The position numbers were made by a program, and so were the translations under genes. A DNA stretch of 64,000 nucleotides from Vibrio marinisediminis (GTDB lineage: Bacteria; Pseudomonadota; Gammaproteobacteria; Enterobacterales; Vibrionaceae): positions 280,597 through 344,596 of the forward strand of contig NZ_JACFYF010000004.1 of the NCBI RefSeq assembly GCF_014050145.1. Reading direction: 5' to 3'. Below, in pieces: positions 45,348 through 56,970 of this stretch; the first letter of the stretch is position 1; every line of letters starts with the position of its first letter. Below the pieces are notes generated by a model that was given only the letters and a program-made list of their open reading frames with translations, did no database searches and had not been told where the DNA came from.

Positions 45348-46463
45348 ATGAATTCATTCCAATGGGACAGCTGCTATGAAACTGGCATTGATGAGGTGGA
45401 CGAGCAACATCAGTTCCTTGTTGATATCATTAATCGTTATGGCTCATTGGTGGCAGAAAATAATATTTCAATCCAAGATATCCGCGCAATCCTATTTGAG
45501 TTATCCCAATATTCTGAATTCCATTTTTGTGAAGAAGAAGCCTTGATGCGTAAAAAGGGTATTTACCCGCAGCATTTAGAACGACACATTAAAGTTCACC
45601 GCGCATTTATGACTGAAATAATCAGCATGCAGGCATTTGTCTCTGAAGATAATAAACAGGCTTCTGAACTGCTTCTGAACTTTTTAATCCACTGGTTGGC
45701 GTATCATATCTTAGGTATCGATAAGAACATGTCGCGCCAGTTAAAAAAAATAGAAAACGGAATCGACCCTAAAATTGCTTTTGAAGAAGAAGAGAAGGCG
45801 CAAGATAGTAGTACCGAGCCATTGCTTGCTGCGCTGAACGGTTTGTTTGAGCAAGTTTCCGAGCGCAACAAGGCGTTACTGGAACTTAACCAACGTTTAG
45901 AAGATATGGTGGAAGAGCGCACTAAACAGTTAGTGACCGCCAATAAACAATTAGAAGAGTTGTCGCTAACCGACTCATTGACCCAACTACCTAATCGCCG
46001 CTTTGCCATGCGTCATTTGCATCAACTTTGGCAGATTTCAGTGGATAAAAATGAACCGCTGGTGGCGATCATGATTGATGTTGATCACTTTAAAGACGTT
46101 AACGATAGCGCAGGACATGACGCCGGCGATCTGGTTCTACAAGAAATCGCGATTTTACTTAAGCATCATTTTCGCAATGATGATTTGGTTTGTCGTCTCG
46201 GTGGAGATGAGTTTTTTGTAATCTGCCCAAATACTGATCAAGAAGGTGGCTTGTATGTTGCCCGCCAGGCGCAATGCTCTATTTCTGAACTGCAACTCGA
46301 TCTAGGTAAGGCATTTTGGCGTGGCAGTATTAGCGTTGGTGTCGCGCAGCGGAATGAACATATGGAAACCTACCACGATTTGATCAAAGATGCGGACAAT
46401 GCTGTCTATATGTCCAAATCAGAAGGGCGGAATCGGGTTTCTGCTTGGTTGAGCGTTGAGTAA
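45348..46463 (+). CDS. Bacteriohemerythrin-diguanylate cyclase fusion
   Basis: A 371-residue cytoplasmic protein. The N-terminal hemerythrin domain (1-135) has the di-iron ligands in order: H21 (DEQH), H59 and E63 (EFHFCEEE), H80 and H84 (HIKVH), H120 and D125 (WLAYHILGID). A coiled linker follows, then a GGDEF domain with CRLGGDEFFVI. The inhibitory-site motif RNDD sits five residues before GGDEF. It corresponds to the oxygen/redox-responsive Bhr-DGC studied in V. cholerae (VC1216 from memory), found near pheST there as well. It should make c-di-GMP according to oxygen or redox state. Confidence 0.93.
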   Translation: MNSFQWDSCYETGIDEVDEQHQFLVDIINRYGSLVAENNISIQDIRAILFELSQYSEFHFCEEEALMRKKGIYPQHLERHIKVHRAFMTEIISMQAFVSEDNKQASELLLNFLIHWLAYHILGIDKNMSRQLKKIENGIDPKIAFEEEEKAQDSSTEPLLAALNGLFEQVSERNKALLELNQRLEDMVEERTKQLVTANKQLEELSLTDSLTQLPNRRFAMRHLHQLWQISVDKNEPLVAIMIDVDHFKDVNDSAGHDAGDLVLQEIAILLKHHFRNDDLVCRLGGDEFFVICPNTDQEGGLYVARQAQCSISELQLDLGKAFWRGSISVGVAQRNEHMETYHDLIKDADNAVYMSKSEGRNRVSAWLSVE

Positions 46464-46542
46464 GCTCAACGACTTGTCAGCTTACAATCGAACATGGTGG
46501 TATTGGCTGGCGGAGAAATGATCAACGCCAACCTGATAATCA

Positions 46543-47025
46543 TTAAAGCGGTTTAATCATCCAAACATCACAGCCATTATGCTCGGTGCCCGCCATTGGC
46601 TCTTCCAAATGAGAGAATCCCAACTTTTCGTACAGGGTTACGGCTGAAGTCATGATGCTCAGTGTATCAAGATAACATTGCTGAAAGCCTTGCTGAGTCG
46701 CAAACTGCAAACATTGCTCACTCAATTGTCGACCTAGTCCTAACCCGCGCCCTTGAGGCAGTAAAAATAGCTTTTTCAGCTCACAGGTATCGATTGAGCC
46801 ATTAAAAGGTGCAATACCGCAACCACCGACTATTTTGCCATCGACAGTCGCGACTAAATACAAACTTTGCTTTTCCAAGGTGTAGTACTCGCTCATGGCG
46901 AGTACTTCTGGATCGGAAGGACCAAACCCTTCGCCAATAGCGCCAAATTCTTCACCTACTGCTTTGATTATTTTACAGATTTCTTCATTGTTTTGCTGCG
47001 TGATTGGTGAAATGACTAGCGACAT
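46543..47025 (-). CDS. GNAT family N-acetyltransferase
   Basis: A 160-residue acetyl-CoA-dependent acetyltransferase. The acetyl-CoA loop is LPQGRGLGLGRQL (about 90-102), preceded by GGCGIAPF and followed by YLDTLSIMTSAVTLYEKLGF. AAGGAAGTAAAC precedes the start. Convergent with the hemerythrin gene. Substrate unknown, and the short compact form suits a small-molecule amine acceptor. Confidence 0.9.
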   Translation of the reverse strand: MSLVISPITQQNNEEICKIIKAVGEEFGAIGEGFGPSDPEVLAMSEYYTLEKQSLYLVATVDGKIVGGCGIAPFNGSIDTCELKKLFLLPQGRGLGLGRQLSEQCLQFATQQGFQQCYLDTLSIMTSAVTLYEKLGFSHLEEPMAGTEHNGCDVWMIKPL

Positions 47026-47260
47026 GTTTACTTCCTTGCGGTTGGTTTTGTTTTATAGATGTGGGTATAAAACTCCCAACAATCAATATTAGAGCTGAAT
47101 TTTTACGCAAAGGCAGTTAGATTCGTGATTTCAGTTTGGATTTAGACTGAGCATTCGTTACTATGTACAGCTATTTAAAGACCCAAGATCCCTGTCGGGA
47201 CGCTTATGGACACTACCACTTATGCTTAAAAATCGGAGTTAATCTCGGGTTAGGGCATAG

Positions 47261-48259
<999 letters not shown>

Positions 48260-48277
48260 TCCAGGGGATTTATCACA

Positions 48278-50665
48278 ATGAAATTCAGCGAATCATGGCT
48301 TCGTGAGTGGGTGAATCCTGCGATTACCACTGACGAACTAACACATCAAATTACCATGGCTGGTCTAGAGGTTGACGACGTTCTTCCTGTAGCTGGCTCT
48401 TTCAATGGCGTGAAAGTTGGTCACGTTGTTGAGTGTGGTCAACACCCAGATGCAGACAAACTACGTGTGACGAAAGTAGACGTAGGTGAAGAAGAACTTT
48501 TAGATATCGTCTGTGGTGCAGCTAACTGTCGCCAAGGTCTAAAAGTTGCAGTAGCAACAGTTGGCGCTGTTCTACCGGGTGACTTCAAAATCAAAAAAGC
48601 GAAACTACGTGGTCAACCGTCTCACGGCATGCTTTGTTCATTCACTGAGCTGGGTATCGACGTTGAGTCTGATGGCATCATGGAACTAGCAGAAGACGCA
48701 GTTATTGGTACAGATTTCCGTGAATTCCTAGCATTAGACGACGTAACTGTTGATGTTGATCTGACAGCAAACCGCGCTGACTGTTTCAGCATTCGTGGTA
48801 TGGCTCGCGAAGTGGGTGTTTTAAACCGCGCTGACGTGACAGAGCCTTCAGTTGAAGTTGTTGCAGAATCTATCGCAGACACTGTTTCAATCGAAATCAA
48901 AGCGACTGAAGCTTGTCCACGTTACCTTGGTCGTGTGATCAAAAACGTAAACGTGCAAGCGGAAACGCCACTATGGATTCAAGAGAAACTGCGCCGTTGT
49001 GGTATGCGTTCAATTGATCCAATCGTTGACGTAACAAACTACGTGATGCTAGAGCAAGGTCAACCAATGCACGCATTCGATCTGGCGAAGATCGAAGGTG
49101 GCATCGTGGTTCGTCTAGCAGAGCAAGGCGAGAAGCTGGTACTTCTTGATGGCAGCGAAGCTGAATTAAACGCAGACACTCTTGTTGTTGCAGACCACAC
49201 TAAAGCACTGGCAATTGCGGGTATCTTTGGTGGTGAAGATTCAGGCGTTAATACTGAAACAAAAGATGTACTACTAGAGTGTGCATTCTTTGCTCCTGAC
49301 CATATCCGTGGTCGCGCACGTAGCTACGGTTTACACACTGATTCTTCAATGCGTTTTGAGCGCGGTGTGGACTATGCTCTACAGTTCAAAGCTGTTGAGC
49401 GTGCAACACAGCTTCTAATTGAAATCTGTGGTGGTGAAGTTGCGCCTATCGTGGCGGTTGAGTCTGAAGCAGACCTACCTAAACCAAACCAAGTAGCTCT
49501 ACGTCGTACTAAACTAGACAACCTATTAGGTCACCACATTGCAGACAGTGATGTTGTTGAGATTCTAGAACGTCTAGGTATGACGGTAGAAGTTAACGCA
49601 GAAGGTTGGTTTGCCGTTGCTCCGACATGGCGTTTCGATATCGCTATCGAGCAAGATCTGATTGAAGAAGTAGGTCGTATCTACGGTTACGACAACATTC
49701 CAAATCAACACCCAATTGCTGCGCTTAAGATGCACAACCAAGTTGAAGCGGCTCAACCGCTAAAACGTGTTCGTGATCTACTGGTTGATCGTGGTTTCCA
49801 CGAAGCAATTACCTACAGCTTCGTTGAGCCAGAACAGCAAAAATTGGTTGTACCAGGTGTTGAGCCACTGATCCTGCCATTCCCAATTTCAGCAGACATG
49901 TCAGCAATGCGTCTTGGTTTGATCCAAGGCCTACTGAACACTGTTGTTCATAACCAAAAACGTCAGCAGCCTCGCGTTCGTCTATTCGAATACGGTCTAC
50001 GCTTTATTCCATGTGAATCAGCTGAAAACGGTATGCGTCAAGAGCCTATGCTAGCTGGTGTTATTGCGGGTACTCGCGGTGAAGAGCACTGGGATATGGC
50101 GACAGCGACTGTTGATTTCTTCGATCTTAAAGCGGATCTAGAAGCGGTACTTGAGCTAACGGCGAATGAGAAAGCATACTCATTTGCAGCAGCTAAGCAC
50201 CCAGCATTGCACCCAGGTCAATCAGCGGCAATCATCGTTGATGGTAAGCAAGTTGGTGTGATTGGTACAGTACACCCAGAGCTTGAGCGTAAGTTTGGTC
50301 TTAACGGTCGTACCATCGTATTTGAAATCGAATGGGATGCGATCAACACTCGCGTGATTCCAGAAGCGGTTGCACTGTCTAAGTTCCCAGCTAACCGTCG
50401 TGATATCGCAGTTGTGGTAGACGAGTCTGTAGCTTCTGGTGACATCGTTGACGCTTGCCTAGAGCAAGGCGGCGAGTTCCTGAAAGATGCGAAACTGTTT
50501 GATGTCTACGTAGGTAAAGGCGTAGAGGAAGGCAAGAAGAGCCTAGCTATCGCACTGACACTACAGTCACTAGAACGTACGCTTGAAGATGCTGATATTG
50601 CTGGTGCAGTAGAAGCTATCGTTGCTCACGTATCTGAGAAGTTTGGCGCGGCACTTCGCGACTAA
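48278..50665 (+). CDS. pheT: Phenylalanyl-tRNA synthetase beta subunit
   Basis: The non-catalytic and editing subunit, at the full length of 795 residues. The N-terminal EMAP-like tRNA-binding domain ([21 protein letters not shown]), the B3/B4 editing and B5 domains, the synthetase-like core and the C-terminal anticodon-binding ferredoxin-fold domain are all recognisable. In related genomes ihfA usually follows. Here a terminator and two chemoreceptors do. Confidence 0.97.
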   Translation: MKFSESWLREWVNPAITTDELTHQITMAGLEVDDVLPVAGSFNGVKVGHVVECGQHPDADKLRVTKVDVGEEELLDIVCGAANCRQGLKVAVATVGAVLPGDFKIKKAKLRGQPSHGMLCSFTELGIDVESDGIMELAEDAVIGTDFREFLALDDVTVDVDLTANRADCFSIRGMAREVGVLNRADVTEPSVEVVAESIADTVSIEIKATEACPRYLGRVIKNVNVQAETPLWIQEKLRRCGMRSIDPIVDVTNYVMLEQGQPMHAFDLAKIEGGIVVRLAEQGEKLVLLDGSEAELNADTLVVADHTKALAIAGIFGGEDSGVNTETKDVLLECAFFAPDHIRGRARSYGLHTDSSMRFERGVDYALQFKAVERATQLLIEICGGEVAPIVAVESEADLPKPNQVALRRTKLDNLLGHHIADSDVVEILERLGMTVEVNAEGWFAVAPTWRFDIAIEQDLIEEVGRIYGYDNIPNQHPIAALKMHNQVEAAQPLKRVRDLLVDRGFHEAITYSFVEPEQQKLVVPGVEPLILPFPISADMSAMRLGLIQGLLNTVVHNQKRQQPRVRLFEYGLRFIPCESAENGMRQEPMLAGVIAGTRGEEHWDMATATVDFFDLKADLEAVLELTANEKAYSFAAAKHPALHPGQSAAIIVDGKQVGVIGTVHPELERKFGLNGRTIVFEIEWDAINTRVIPEAVALSKFPANRRDIAVVVDESVASGDIVDACLEQGGEFLKDAKLFDVYVGKGVEEGKKSLAIALTLQSLERTLEDADIAGAVEAIVAHVSEKFGAALRD

Positions 50666-50679
50666 CACTCTAATTAATT

Positions 50680-50713
50680 AAAAAAACCTGCCTATCTAGG
50701 CAGGTTTTTTTTT
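50680..50713. terminator. Terminator between pheT and the first tandem chemoreceptor
   Basis: A stem AAAAACCTGCC / GGCAGGTTTTT with a 6-nt loop and long A and T runs, usable from both directions. Confidence 0.92.
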
Positions 50714-50723
50714 CGTCTGAGTA

Positions 50724-52373
50724 TTAGATCTTAAAGCGTTTTGCGAGCTCTTCTAGTTGAGTTGAAAGCGTATTGAGTGTTTCACTGCTGCCTGAAAGGT
50801 AGTCAGCGGATTGAGCGGTTTCATCAGTCAGGGTGCTGATTTCATTGATGTTCATATTGATATCGTTTACTACCGTTGATTGCTCTTCAGTTGCTGTTGC
50901 TACGAGTGTGTTTTGGTCATTAATCATTTCAATGAACGTGTTAATTTGATGCAGTGAATGGCGAACCACTTCAGATTGCTCAACAACTACTAAGCTCTGG
51001 TCATGACCGCGAGACATTGAATCAACCGCGTTCTGAGATTCCTGCTGTAGTCGGTCAATTACGCCTTGGATCTCTTCGGTAGAGTCAGCAGAACGGCTAG
51101 CAAGATTGCGCACTTCATCGGCAACCACCGCAAAACCGCGTCCTTGCTCGCCTGCGCGTGCAGCTTCAATTGCCGCATTAAGTGCCAATAGATTGGTTTG
51201 TTCAGAAATGCTGCGAATGGTTTCTAGAATGGAGCTGATATCTTCAACTTGAACAGCCAAAGAGCTGACGACATTTTTCGCACCATCAATTTCTTGAGAC
51301 AAAAACTCAATTGCCCCTTTGGTTTCTTCAACCTTGTTAGTTCCGGTATTGGCTTCTAATGTCGCATCCTTGGCGACGTTAGCCGCATTGGCAGCGTTTG
51401 AAGATATCTCTGATACTGTAGCGCCAAGTTCATTAATCGCAGTTGCTACTTGAGTGGTACGGTCACGCTGAGAAGTACAAATAATCTGAGTTTGTTGCGC
51501 TTGAGCCGATAATTTCTCAGCCGCCTCTGACATTTGATGGCTACTTGATATTATCTCGGTAATGGATTCATGCACGCGGGTCATTAAGGTATTAAAGCTT
51601 CTTGCGATATCACTAAGCTCGTCTTTTGTAGAATCGTCTAAGCGTACATCCAGAGCAAGATTTTGCGCGGCGAAATTCATATTCTCTTTTAGTGAATCTA
51701 CTTTCTTTCTCATACCGCTCACAACGATATAGGCGATAGAGAAAGAGATGATTAAGCCGATAATAATCGCCGTTAAAAGTGTGTATTCGCCAGTTAAGAA
51801 AGATTCTTCGCTTTGAGCATGCTGCGTTTCCGCTTGAACTAACAATCCATTCAAGATTTTGTCTGCTTGCTTGCGCAATGTGCCGTAACTTTTTGCGTAC
51901 TTAGCTTGGTAAATAGCACTTGCTTGAGCCATATCACCACGTTCAAAAGCCTCTAGCATAGGGGTTAGTTCTTGGGTGACCATGGTTTCCATTGCTAACT
52001 TGAGCGCTTCAACATCTTGCTTCATTTGCGGATTAACTTGAGCGGAAACAGCTTGTTCAAGGGATGTGATCAGTTGAGGAATGTCTTCTTCGCGCGTCTC
52101 TTTGACGCGAGTCATAACTCCCTTTTTGTCTTTTAGATAATCGGTTTGCTGTAGCAGCATCATATCGATACCTACGCGCATGCGTGGGATTCGCGAAGCA
52201 ACTTCTGCCATTGAACGCATTGGGTCAGCGGTATTGAGATAAATGGCTTCGGTCTGAGTTTGGATTTTACCCATTGAATTGACGCTGATTAAAGCGACGA
52301 TGAGCAGCGCTAAGCACGGAGCGAGAACCGCTAAAATGAGTCGTGTTCTAAGGGTGGTATTATCTAAAAACAT
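50724..52373 (-). CDS. Methyl-accepting chemotaxis protein, tandem paralogue 1
   Basis: A 549-residue receptor. TM1 spans about 10-30, a four-helix-bundle periplasmic domain of about 160 residues follows, TM2 spans about 190-215, then HAMP, and the signalling hairpin has [20 protein letters not shown] and [15 protein letters not shown]. It is the same length as the next chemoreceptor and very similar along its whole length, including the ligand domain ([27 protein letters not shown]). The ligand is unknown. Confidence 0.96.
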   Translation of the reverse strand: MFLDNTTLRTRLILAVLAPCLALLIVALISVNSMGKIQTQTEAIYLNTADPMRSMAEVASRIPRMRVGIDMMLLQQTDYLKDKKGVMTRVKETREEDIPQLITSLEQAVSAQVNPQMKQDVEALKLAMETMVTQELTPMLEAFERGDMAQASAIYQAKYAKSYGTLRKQADKILNGLLVQAETQHAQSEESFLTGEYTLLTAIIIGLIISFSIAYIVVSGMRKKVDSLKENMNFAAQNLALDVRLDDSTKDELSDIARSFNTLMTRVHESITEIISSSHQMSEAAEKLSAQAQQTQIICTSQRDRTTQVATAINELGATVSEISSNAANAANVAKDATLEANTGTNKVEETKGAIEFLSQEIDGAKNVVSSLAVQVEDISSILETIRSISEQTNLLALNAAIEAARAGEQGRGFAVVADEVRNLASRSADSTEEIQGVIDRLQQESQNAVDSMSRGHDQSLVVVEQSEVVRHSLHQINTFIEMINDQNTLVATATEEQSTVVNDINMNINEISTLTDETAQSADYLSGSSETLNTLSTQLEELAKRFKI

Positions 52374-52721
52374 AGTGGGTTCCTATTTGAAATCAAATAT
52401 CTCAAGGGAGTATGACGTAACGAGCTGCTTGGTAAAAAACAGTGTTTGTGAAGCAGTCGTTTGAATAGTGACAGTTATATGAAACTTAGATATTGCGGAA
52501 TGTGAGCTAAAGATTGTTCTAGAATTAACCACATTAAGAATTGAGTTAAATGAGATGGGATACGCAATTATTATCGATGTTGAAGAAAGGGTTTAAAGCG
52601 AGTGGTTTAGGAAAAGGGAAATCGAGTCAACGTTCACCCCAACGCGTGTTACCTCTTCGTTGGGATGAGCGACCTGAGCTCCTTAGTCTCCAAGATCTAG
52701 GAGCTCTTTAAAAAAGTACGT
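52374..52721. other. Gap between the two chemoreceptors, with inverted repeats
   Basis: 348 bp without a gene. Two inverted repeats lie past the end of the second receptor: CCCCAACG / CGTTGGG (about 52637-52663) and GAGCTCCT / AGGAGCTC (52676-52706). Neither is followed by a clear T run on the minus strand. They may still stabilise or terminate the second receptor's transcript. The first receptor's promoter must also be here. Confidence 0.5.
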
Positions 52722-54371
52722 TTAGATTTTGAAGCGGCTAGTTAGCTTTTCTAGCTGAGTTGATAGTGCATTAAGTGTTTTACTACTGTCGGAGAGTTGA
52801 TCAGCGGACTGCGCGGTATCATCGGTCAGGTTGCTGATTTCAGTGATATTGACATTAATGTCATCGACGACAGTTGATTGCTCTTCTGTTGCCGTTGCAA
52901 CTAAAGTGTTTTGATCGTTGATTTGTTCAATGAATGAATGGATTTGTTGCCATGCTTGGTTCGCCATTTCTGCTTGTTCGGCAACAGTGCCACTTTGTTG
53001 ATGACCTAAATTCATCGACTCAACGGCTTTTTGAGACTCTTGTTGCAAGCGGTTTATGACACCTTGAATCTCTTCGGTTGATTCGGCAGAGCGGCTTGCG
53101 AGGTTGCGAACTTCATCTGCTACTACTGCAAATCCACGTCCTTGCTCACCCGCACGAGCCGCTTCGATTGCGGCATTGAGTGCCAACAAGTTGGTTTGTT
53201 CTGAAATACTACGAATAGTTTCCAATATTGAGCCAATATCATCGACTTGCTGTGCTAACGAACCAACAATTTGCTTGGTATCATTAAGCCCACTAGAAAG
53301 GCTGTCGATGTTTTGTTTCGCATTAGATACTTCACTCACCCCTGTATTGGCTTCCGCTTTCGCATCTTGTGCGACATTTGCAGCATTCGATGCATTGTTT
53401 GAAATTTCTATCACGGTCGCACCAAGTTGATTGATTGCGGTGGCTACTTGAGAGGTTCTATCACGCTGGTCAATACAGATACGTTGTGTTTGATTAGCTT
53501 GCTGAGCAACCATCTCAGCTGCTTGAGACATTTGGTGACTGCCGGTAGCGATCTCCGTAATCGTCTCATGCACTCGGCTCATGAGTGTATTGAAACTACG
53601 TCCAATATCACTAAGCTCATCATTTGATGAGACATCGAGGCGAGTATCTAACGCAAGATCTTGCGCGGCTTTATTCATGTTGTATTTTAGTTGCTCAACT
53701 TTGTTTCTTAGCCCTCGGATAACAATCAGCGAAATAATAATCGATAGAGAGAGTGCCAATAAAATGGATGTATATAGGGTGTATTGAGCCGTGGAAGCGG
53801 TTTCTAAGCTCTGTTGATGTTGGATTTGAGCTTGTAGTAGCAGGGAATCGAGGATCTTATTAGCTTGCTTACGCAAAGTACCGTAACTGCTAGCATACTT
53901 TGTTTGATAGATTTGGCTCGCAGTTTTCATATCACCACGTTCAAAGGCTTGAAGCATCGGTTCTAATTCTTGGCTTATCATCTGTTCCATTGAGCGTTTT
54001 AGTGCAATGACATCTCGTTTCATTTGTGGATTTACTTGAGCCTCGACGGCTTGATTTAGAGATGTTATTAACTCAGGAATATCTTCTTCTCTTGTCTCTT
54101 TTACTCGAGTCATTACTCCTTTCTTATCTTTTAAGTAGTCGGTTTGTTGTAACAACATCATATCAATGCCGACACGCATGCGTGGAATTCGGGATGCGAC
54201 TTCAGCAAGTGCGCGCATTGGATCGGCGGTGTTTAAATAGATAGCTTCGGTTTGAGTTTGGTTCTTACTGATGGCGTTCAAGCTGATTGCAGCAATGATA
54301 ACCAGTGCGATACATGGAGCAAGTACAGCTAACACCAGCCGAGTTTGTAGGGTGGTTTTCTTGAGTAACAT
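52722..54371 (-). CDS. Methyl-accepting chemotaxis protein, tandem paralogue 2
   Basis: A 549-residue receptor with the same architecture and near-identical signalling hairpin as its neighbour downstream. Residues about 45-110, including [12 protein letters not shown]-type sequence, are almost unchanged, whereas the second half of the ligand domain ([18 protein letters not shown] against [18 protein letters not shown]) and TM2 have diverged. A Fur-like site lies about 170 bp upstream. It arose with its neighbour by tandem duplication. Confidence 0.96.
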   Translation of the reverse strand: MLLKKTTLQTRLVLAVLAPCIALVIIAAISLNAISKNQTQTEAIYLNTADPMRALAEVASRIPRMRVGIDMMLLQQTDYLKDKKGVMTRVKETREEDIPELITSLNQAVEAQVNPQMKRDVIALKRSMEQMISQELEPMLQAFERGDMKTASQIYQTKYASSYGTLRKQANKILDSLLLQAQIQHQQSLETASTAQYTLYTSILLALSLSIIISLIVIRGLRNKVEQLKYNMNKAAQDLALDTRLDVSSNDELSDIGRSFNTLMSRVHETITEIATGSHQMSQAAEMVAQQANQTQRICIDQRDRTSQVATAINQLGATVIEISNNASNAANVAQDAKAEANTGVSEVSNAKQNIDSLSSGLNDTKQIVGSLAQQVDDIGSILETIRSISEQTNLLALNAAIEAARAGEQGRGFAVVADEVRNLASRSAESTEEIQGVINRLQQESQKAVESMNLGHQQSGTVAEQAEMANQAWQQIHSFIEQINDQNTLVATATEEQSTVVDDINVNITEISNLTDDTAQSADQLSDSSKTLNALSTQLEKLTSRFKI

Positions 54372-54764
54372 ATATCCGTGTCCTGTAGAAAGTACAAAAG
54401 TAGATGAGCTAAATTTATTTCAGCGCCCACCTGAAGCCCGTATTTATAATAAAGTTAATAAGCTAAGTATATGACTTGGTAATATTTAGAAGGAAATCAT
54501 GTGAAAAGCCGCAGTATTTGAGAGGTACGGCACAAAAATCATTATCATTTGCCTTAAGGTGTTGATATAAGGCAACTAAGTTGTCGGCTTAGGTTTTTGT
54601 TTTATTGTCTTGTATTTATTTGTAATTATTGATTGGGTAGGAAGAAGCTGACACATATAGAAATATGTCGGTATTTAAAGATAGGTTTGTTGATTAATTA
54701 TCGTGATGATAAAGAGTAATTAGCCCAGAAATATCAGGGCTAATTTATTTTTATTACAAAGAAG
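54372..54764. other. 393-bp gap with a Fur-like site and a hairpin
   Basis: No gene was seen. CAAAAATCATTATCA (54533-54547) resembles half of a Fur box plus a weaker second half. TTAGCCC / GGGCTAA (54720-54743) is a candidate terminator for the fructokinase gene on the minus strand, with an AT-rich rather than pure T tail. Confidence 0.45.
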
Positions 54765-55685
54765 TTAGTTGATGTATTTAACCAGTGCTGCTTGCGTCGG
54801 CAGTGCTGTCATCGCCCCTTTTTGCGTGGTGGCTAAAGCGCCGCAACCATTTGCCCAACTCACGGCTTGGAGAATAGCAGCTTCGTTCGCCCAATCTAGT
54901 TGTTGAGAGAGTTTGGCTAACAAGCCACCGACAAATGCATCGCCTGCTCCTGTGGTGTCTACAGGTTTAACCGCTTGACCAGAAACTAACTCTTGCTTGT
55001 CACCAAAAATCACCAATGCACCTTTTGCACCTTGTGTTACCAGCACCAACGTATTATTGAATACTTTCAATGCCTCCAAACCGACGTTTAATGAGTTGGT
55101 TTGTGTTAAGTGCATCAGTTCATCATCTGAAAACTTCACCACATCTGCCAGTTCAATAGCTTGGCGAACAACAGGGATAAGCTCGCTTGGATTTGCCCAA
55201 ACCTCTTCTCGCAGGTTCGGGTCAAAACTGACAAAGCCGCCAGCTTGTTTAATTAAGCGCATCGCTTCAAGCGTTGTACTGCGGCTTGGTTCATTGGCAA
55301 GGGCAATAGAGCAAACGTGTAGCCATTCGCCTTGGGCAAAGGAGGGTACGTCACTTGGTTGTAGAAATTGGTCGGCGCTGGGTTTGACCATAAAAGTAAA
55401 ACTACGCTCGCCAGAGTCATCTAAATCGACAATGACAGTCGACGTTCGGTGAGCATCATCCAGTAATAGGGCGTCAGTATTTACATTTTCATTGTTTAAG
55501 GTTTGCTGCATAAATCGACCCAGCGGGTCTTGACCAACACGGCCAAAGAACGCCGCTTCTCCGCCTAAGCGCGCGATTGCAACCGCGACATTTGCTGGGG
55601 CACCACCGGGGCATTTTAAGTAGGTATGTTCGCTGTCAGGGATCAAGTCAACAACCGCATCACCAGTTAGCCATACTTTGCTCAT
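54765..55685 (-). CDS. scrK: Fructokinase, PfkB family
   Basis: A cytoplasmic sugar kinase (306 residues) phosphorylating fructose with ATP. Signatures are GGAPANVAVAIARLGG (about 27-42) and DTTGAGDAFVGGLL (about 239). The family match is to ScrK-type fructokinases of sucrose systems, though aminoimidazole-riboside kinases are close relatives. It is transcribed away from a ScrR-like repressor gene, with a palindromic operator between them. No sucrose hydrolase or PTS permease adjoins. Confidence 0.88.
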   Translation of the reverse strand: MSKVWLTGDAVVDLIPDSEHTYLKCPGGAPANVAVAIARLGGEAAFFGRVGQDPLGRFMQQTLNNENVNTDALLLDDAHRTSTVIVDLDDSGERSFTFMVKPSADQFLQPSDVPSFAQGEWLHVCSIALANEPSRSTTLEAMRLIKQAGGFVSFDPNLREEVWANPSELIPVVRQAIELADVVKFSDDELMHLTQTNSLNVGLEALKVFNNTLVLVTQGAKGALVIFGDKQELVSGQAVKPVDTTGAGDAFVGGLLAKLSQQLDWANEAAILQAVSWANGCGALATTQKGAMTALPTQAALVKYIN

Positions 55686-55703
55686 CGTTTTTGCCTTTTA
55701 AAT

Positions 55704-55731
55704 TTGTTCAAAACAGGTTTGTTGCTATAAT
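55704..55731 (+). promoter_or_regulatory. Candidate promoter of the LacI-family repressor gene
   Basis: TTGTTC (55704-55709), a 16-bp spacer and TATAAT (55726-55731). The operator begins at the last base of the -10 box, so the repressor would block its own transcription. Confidence 0.5.
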
Positions 55732-55750
55732 TGCTAAAACGGTTTAGCAA
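55731..55750. promoter_or_regulatory. LacI-family operator in the scrK/repressor gap
   Basis: TTGCTAAAACGGTTTAGCAA is a near-perfect 20-bp palindrome with the central CG typical of LacI/ScrR/Cra operators. It lies 46-65 bp upstream of the fructokinase start and directly on the candidate repressor promoter. Confidence 0.82.
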
Positions 55751-55915
55751 ATCAATATTGTTGTTTATTCAAACGTGAATTTGAATTGAAATTGTGATCA
55801 ATGACGATCTTTGCCCCTAAGACTAATCGATATGGAAATTTAACTGGGCAGCAGCACTGACAGTGAGCAGTTGAGTGAGTACCATAGCGGCAAATCGCAC
55901 TCATACGGAATCTTG

Positions 55916-56920
55916 ATGAGTAATAAAAAACTGAAGTTGGCGGATATTGCCGAACTAGCGGGTGTTTCTAAGTCGACGGTGAGCTTTGTGCTTAATGGTC
56001 ATGCGCAAAAACATCGAATAACCGCTGAAACCGTTGAAAAAGTACAGCGCATTGTTGAACAACATAACTATGCGCCAAGTCTTTATGCCCGTGCATTAAA
56101 ATCAAACAAGACTTATACCGTCGGTTTGGTGATCCCTGATCTGGCTAATATGGGGTTTGCCACTACTGCCAAAGCTTTAGAAAATTTGCTGCGAGAGGCG
56201 GGCTACCAATTGCTGATCGCCTCTTCTAATGATGATGAAGAGCAAGAGAAGCAAGCGGTGGAAGGTTTGATTAATCGCCAAGTAGATTTACTGTTGGTTG
56301 CTTCAGCAATGTCGAGTGAAGACTTTTATCGAGAAATTAAAATGACCACACCGGTTATTTTCTTTGATCGTACTTTTAGCAATAGCCAGTTTATCAATGT
56401 GAAAAGTGACGCAAAATCAGCGACGGAGCAGTTAGTTCGCCGCTTAGTCACTGGCTTGGATGAATGTGTTTATATTGGTGGGCAGTGGTTATTGTCACCG
56501 AGCCAAGAGCGGCTCACGGGTTATAAAGCCGGCTTGCAAGCGGCGAATATACCATTCGATGAAAAGCTGGTTTTTAGTAAAGATTACCAGCCACAATCAG
56601 GTTATTTGTTAATGGCGCAAGCTGTTGCTCAATTGGGGCGAGAACCACAAGCGGTATTTACCGCTTCCTATTCATTGCTTGAAGGCGTGCTTCGTTACCT
56701 AACCGAGCATCAACTGCTGACCAGCGCGATTCGTATTGCTACTTTTGATAACTATGATATTTTGGATTGCTTACCGATTAAAATTGATTCGATTGAGCAA
56801 CAAAGCGATGCAATTGCTCTAGAGCTGTTTACACATGGCACTGAATTAATGAAGGAGCCGAGAATCAAGGCTGAAACGATAGCCATCCCTGCAACGGTCC
56901 ATTTTCGACGCGAACAATAG
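55916..56920 (+). CDS. LacI-family transcriptional repressor, ScrR/Cra-like
   Basis: A 334-residue sugar-responsive repressor. The N-terminal HTH and hinge read LADIAELAGVSKSTVSFVLNG, and the C-terminal periplasmic-binding-protein-like domain follows. Similarity is to ScrR and Cra (YTVGLVIPDLANMGFA, GGQWLLSPSQERLTGY). The ATG at 55916 has GGAATCTTG before it and gives the expected N-terminus. The open frame runs 15 codons further upstream. It is divergent from the fructokinase gene, which it probably controls through the operator at 55731. Confidence 0.88.
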   Translation: MSNKKLKLADIAELAGVSKSTVSFVLNGHAQKHRITAETVEKVQRIVEQHNYAPSLYARALKSNKTYTVGLVIPDLANMGFATTAKALENLLREAGYQLLIASSNDDEEQEKQAVEGLINRQVDLLLVASAMSSEDFYREIKMTTPVIFFDRTFSNSQFINVKSDAKSATEQLVRRLVTGLDECVYIGGQWLLSPSQERLTGYKAGLQAANIPFDEKLVFSKDYQPQSGYLLMAQAVAQLGREPQAVFTASYSLLEGVLRYLTEHQLLTSAIRIATFDNYDILDCLPIKIDSIEQQSDAIALELFTHGTELMKEPRIKAETIAIPATVHFRREQ

Positions 56921-56970
56921 AGCGCAAAGATAAAGCCAATCAACGCTGACCTTATCTTTGCTTGTTTAGC

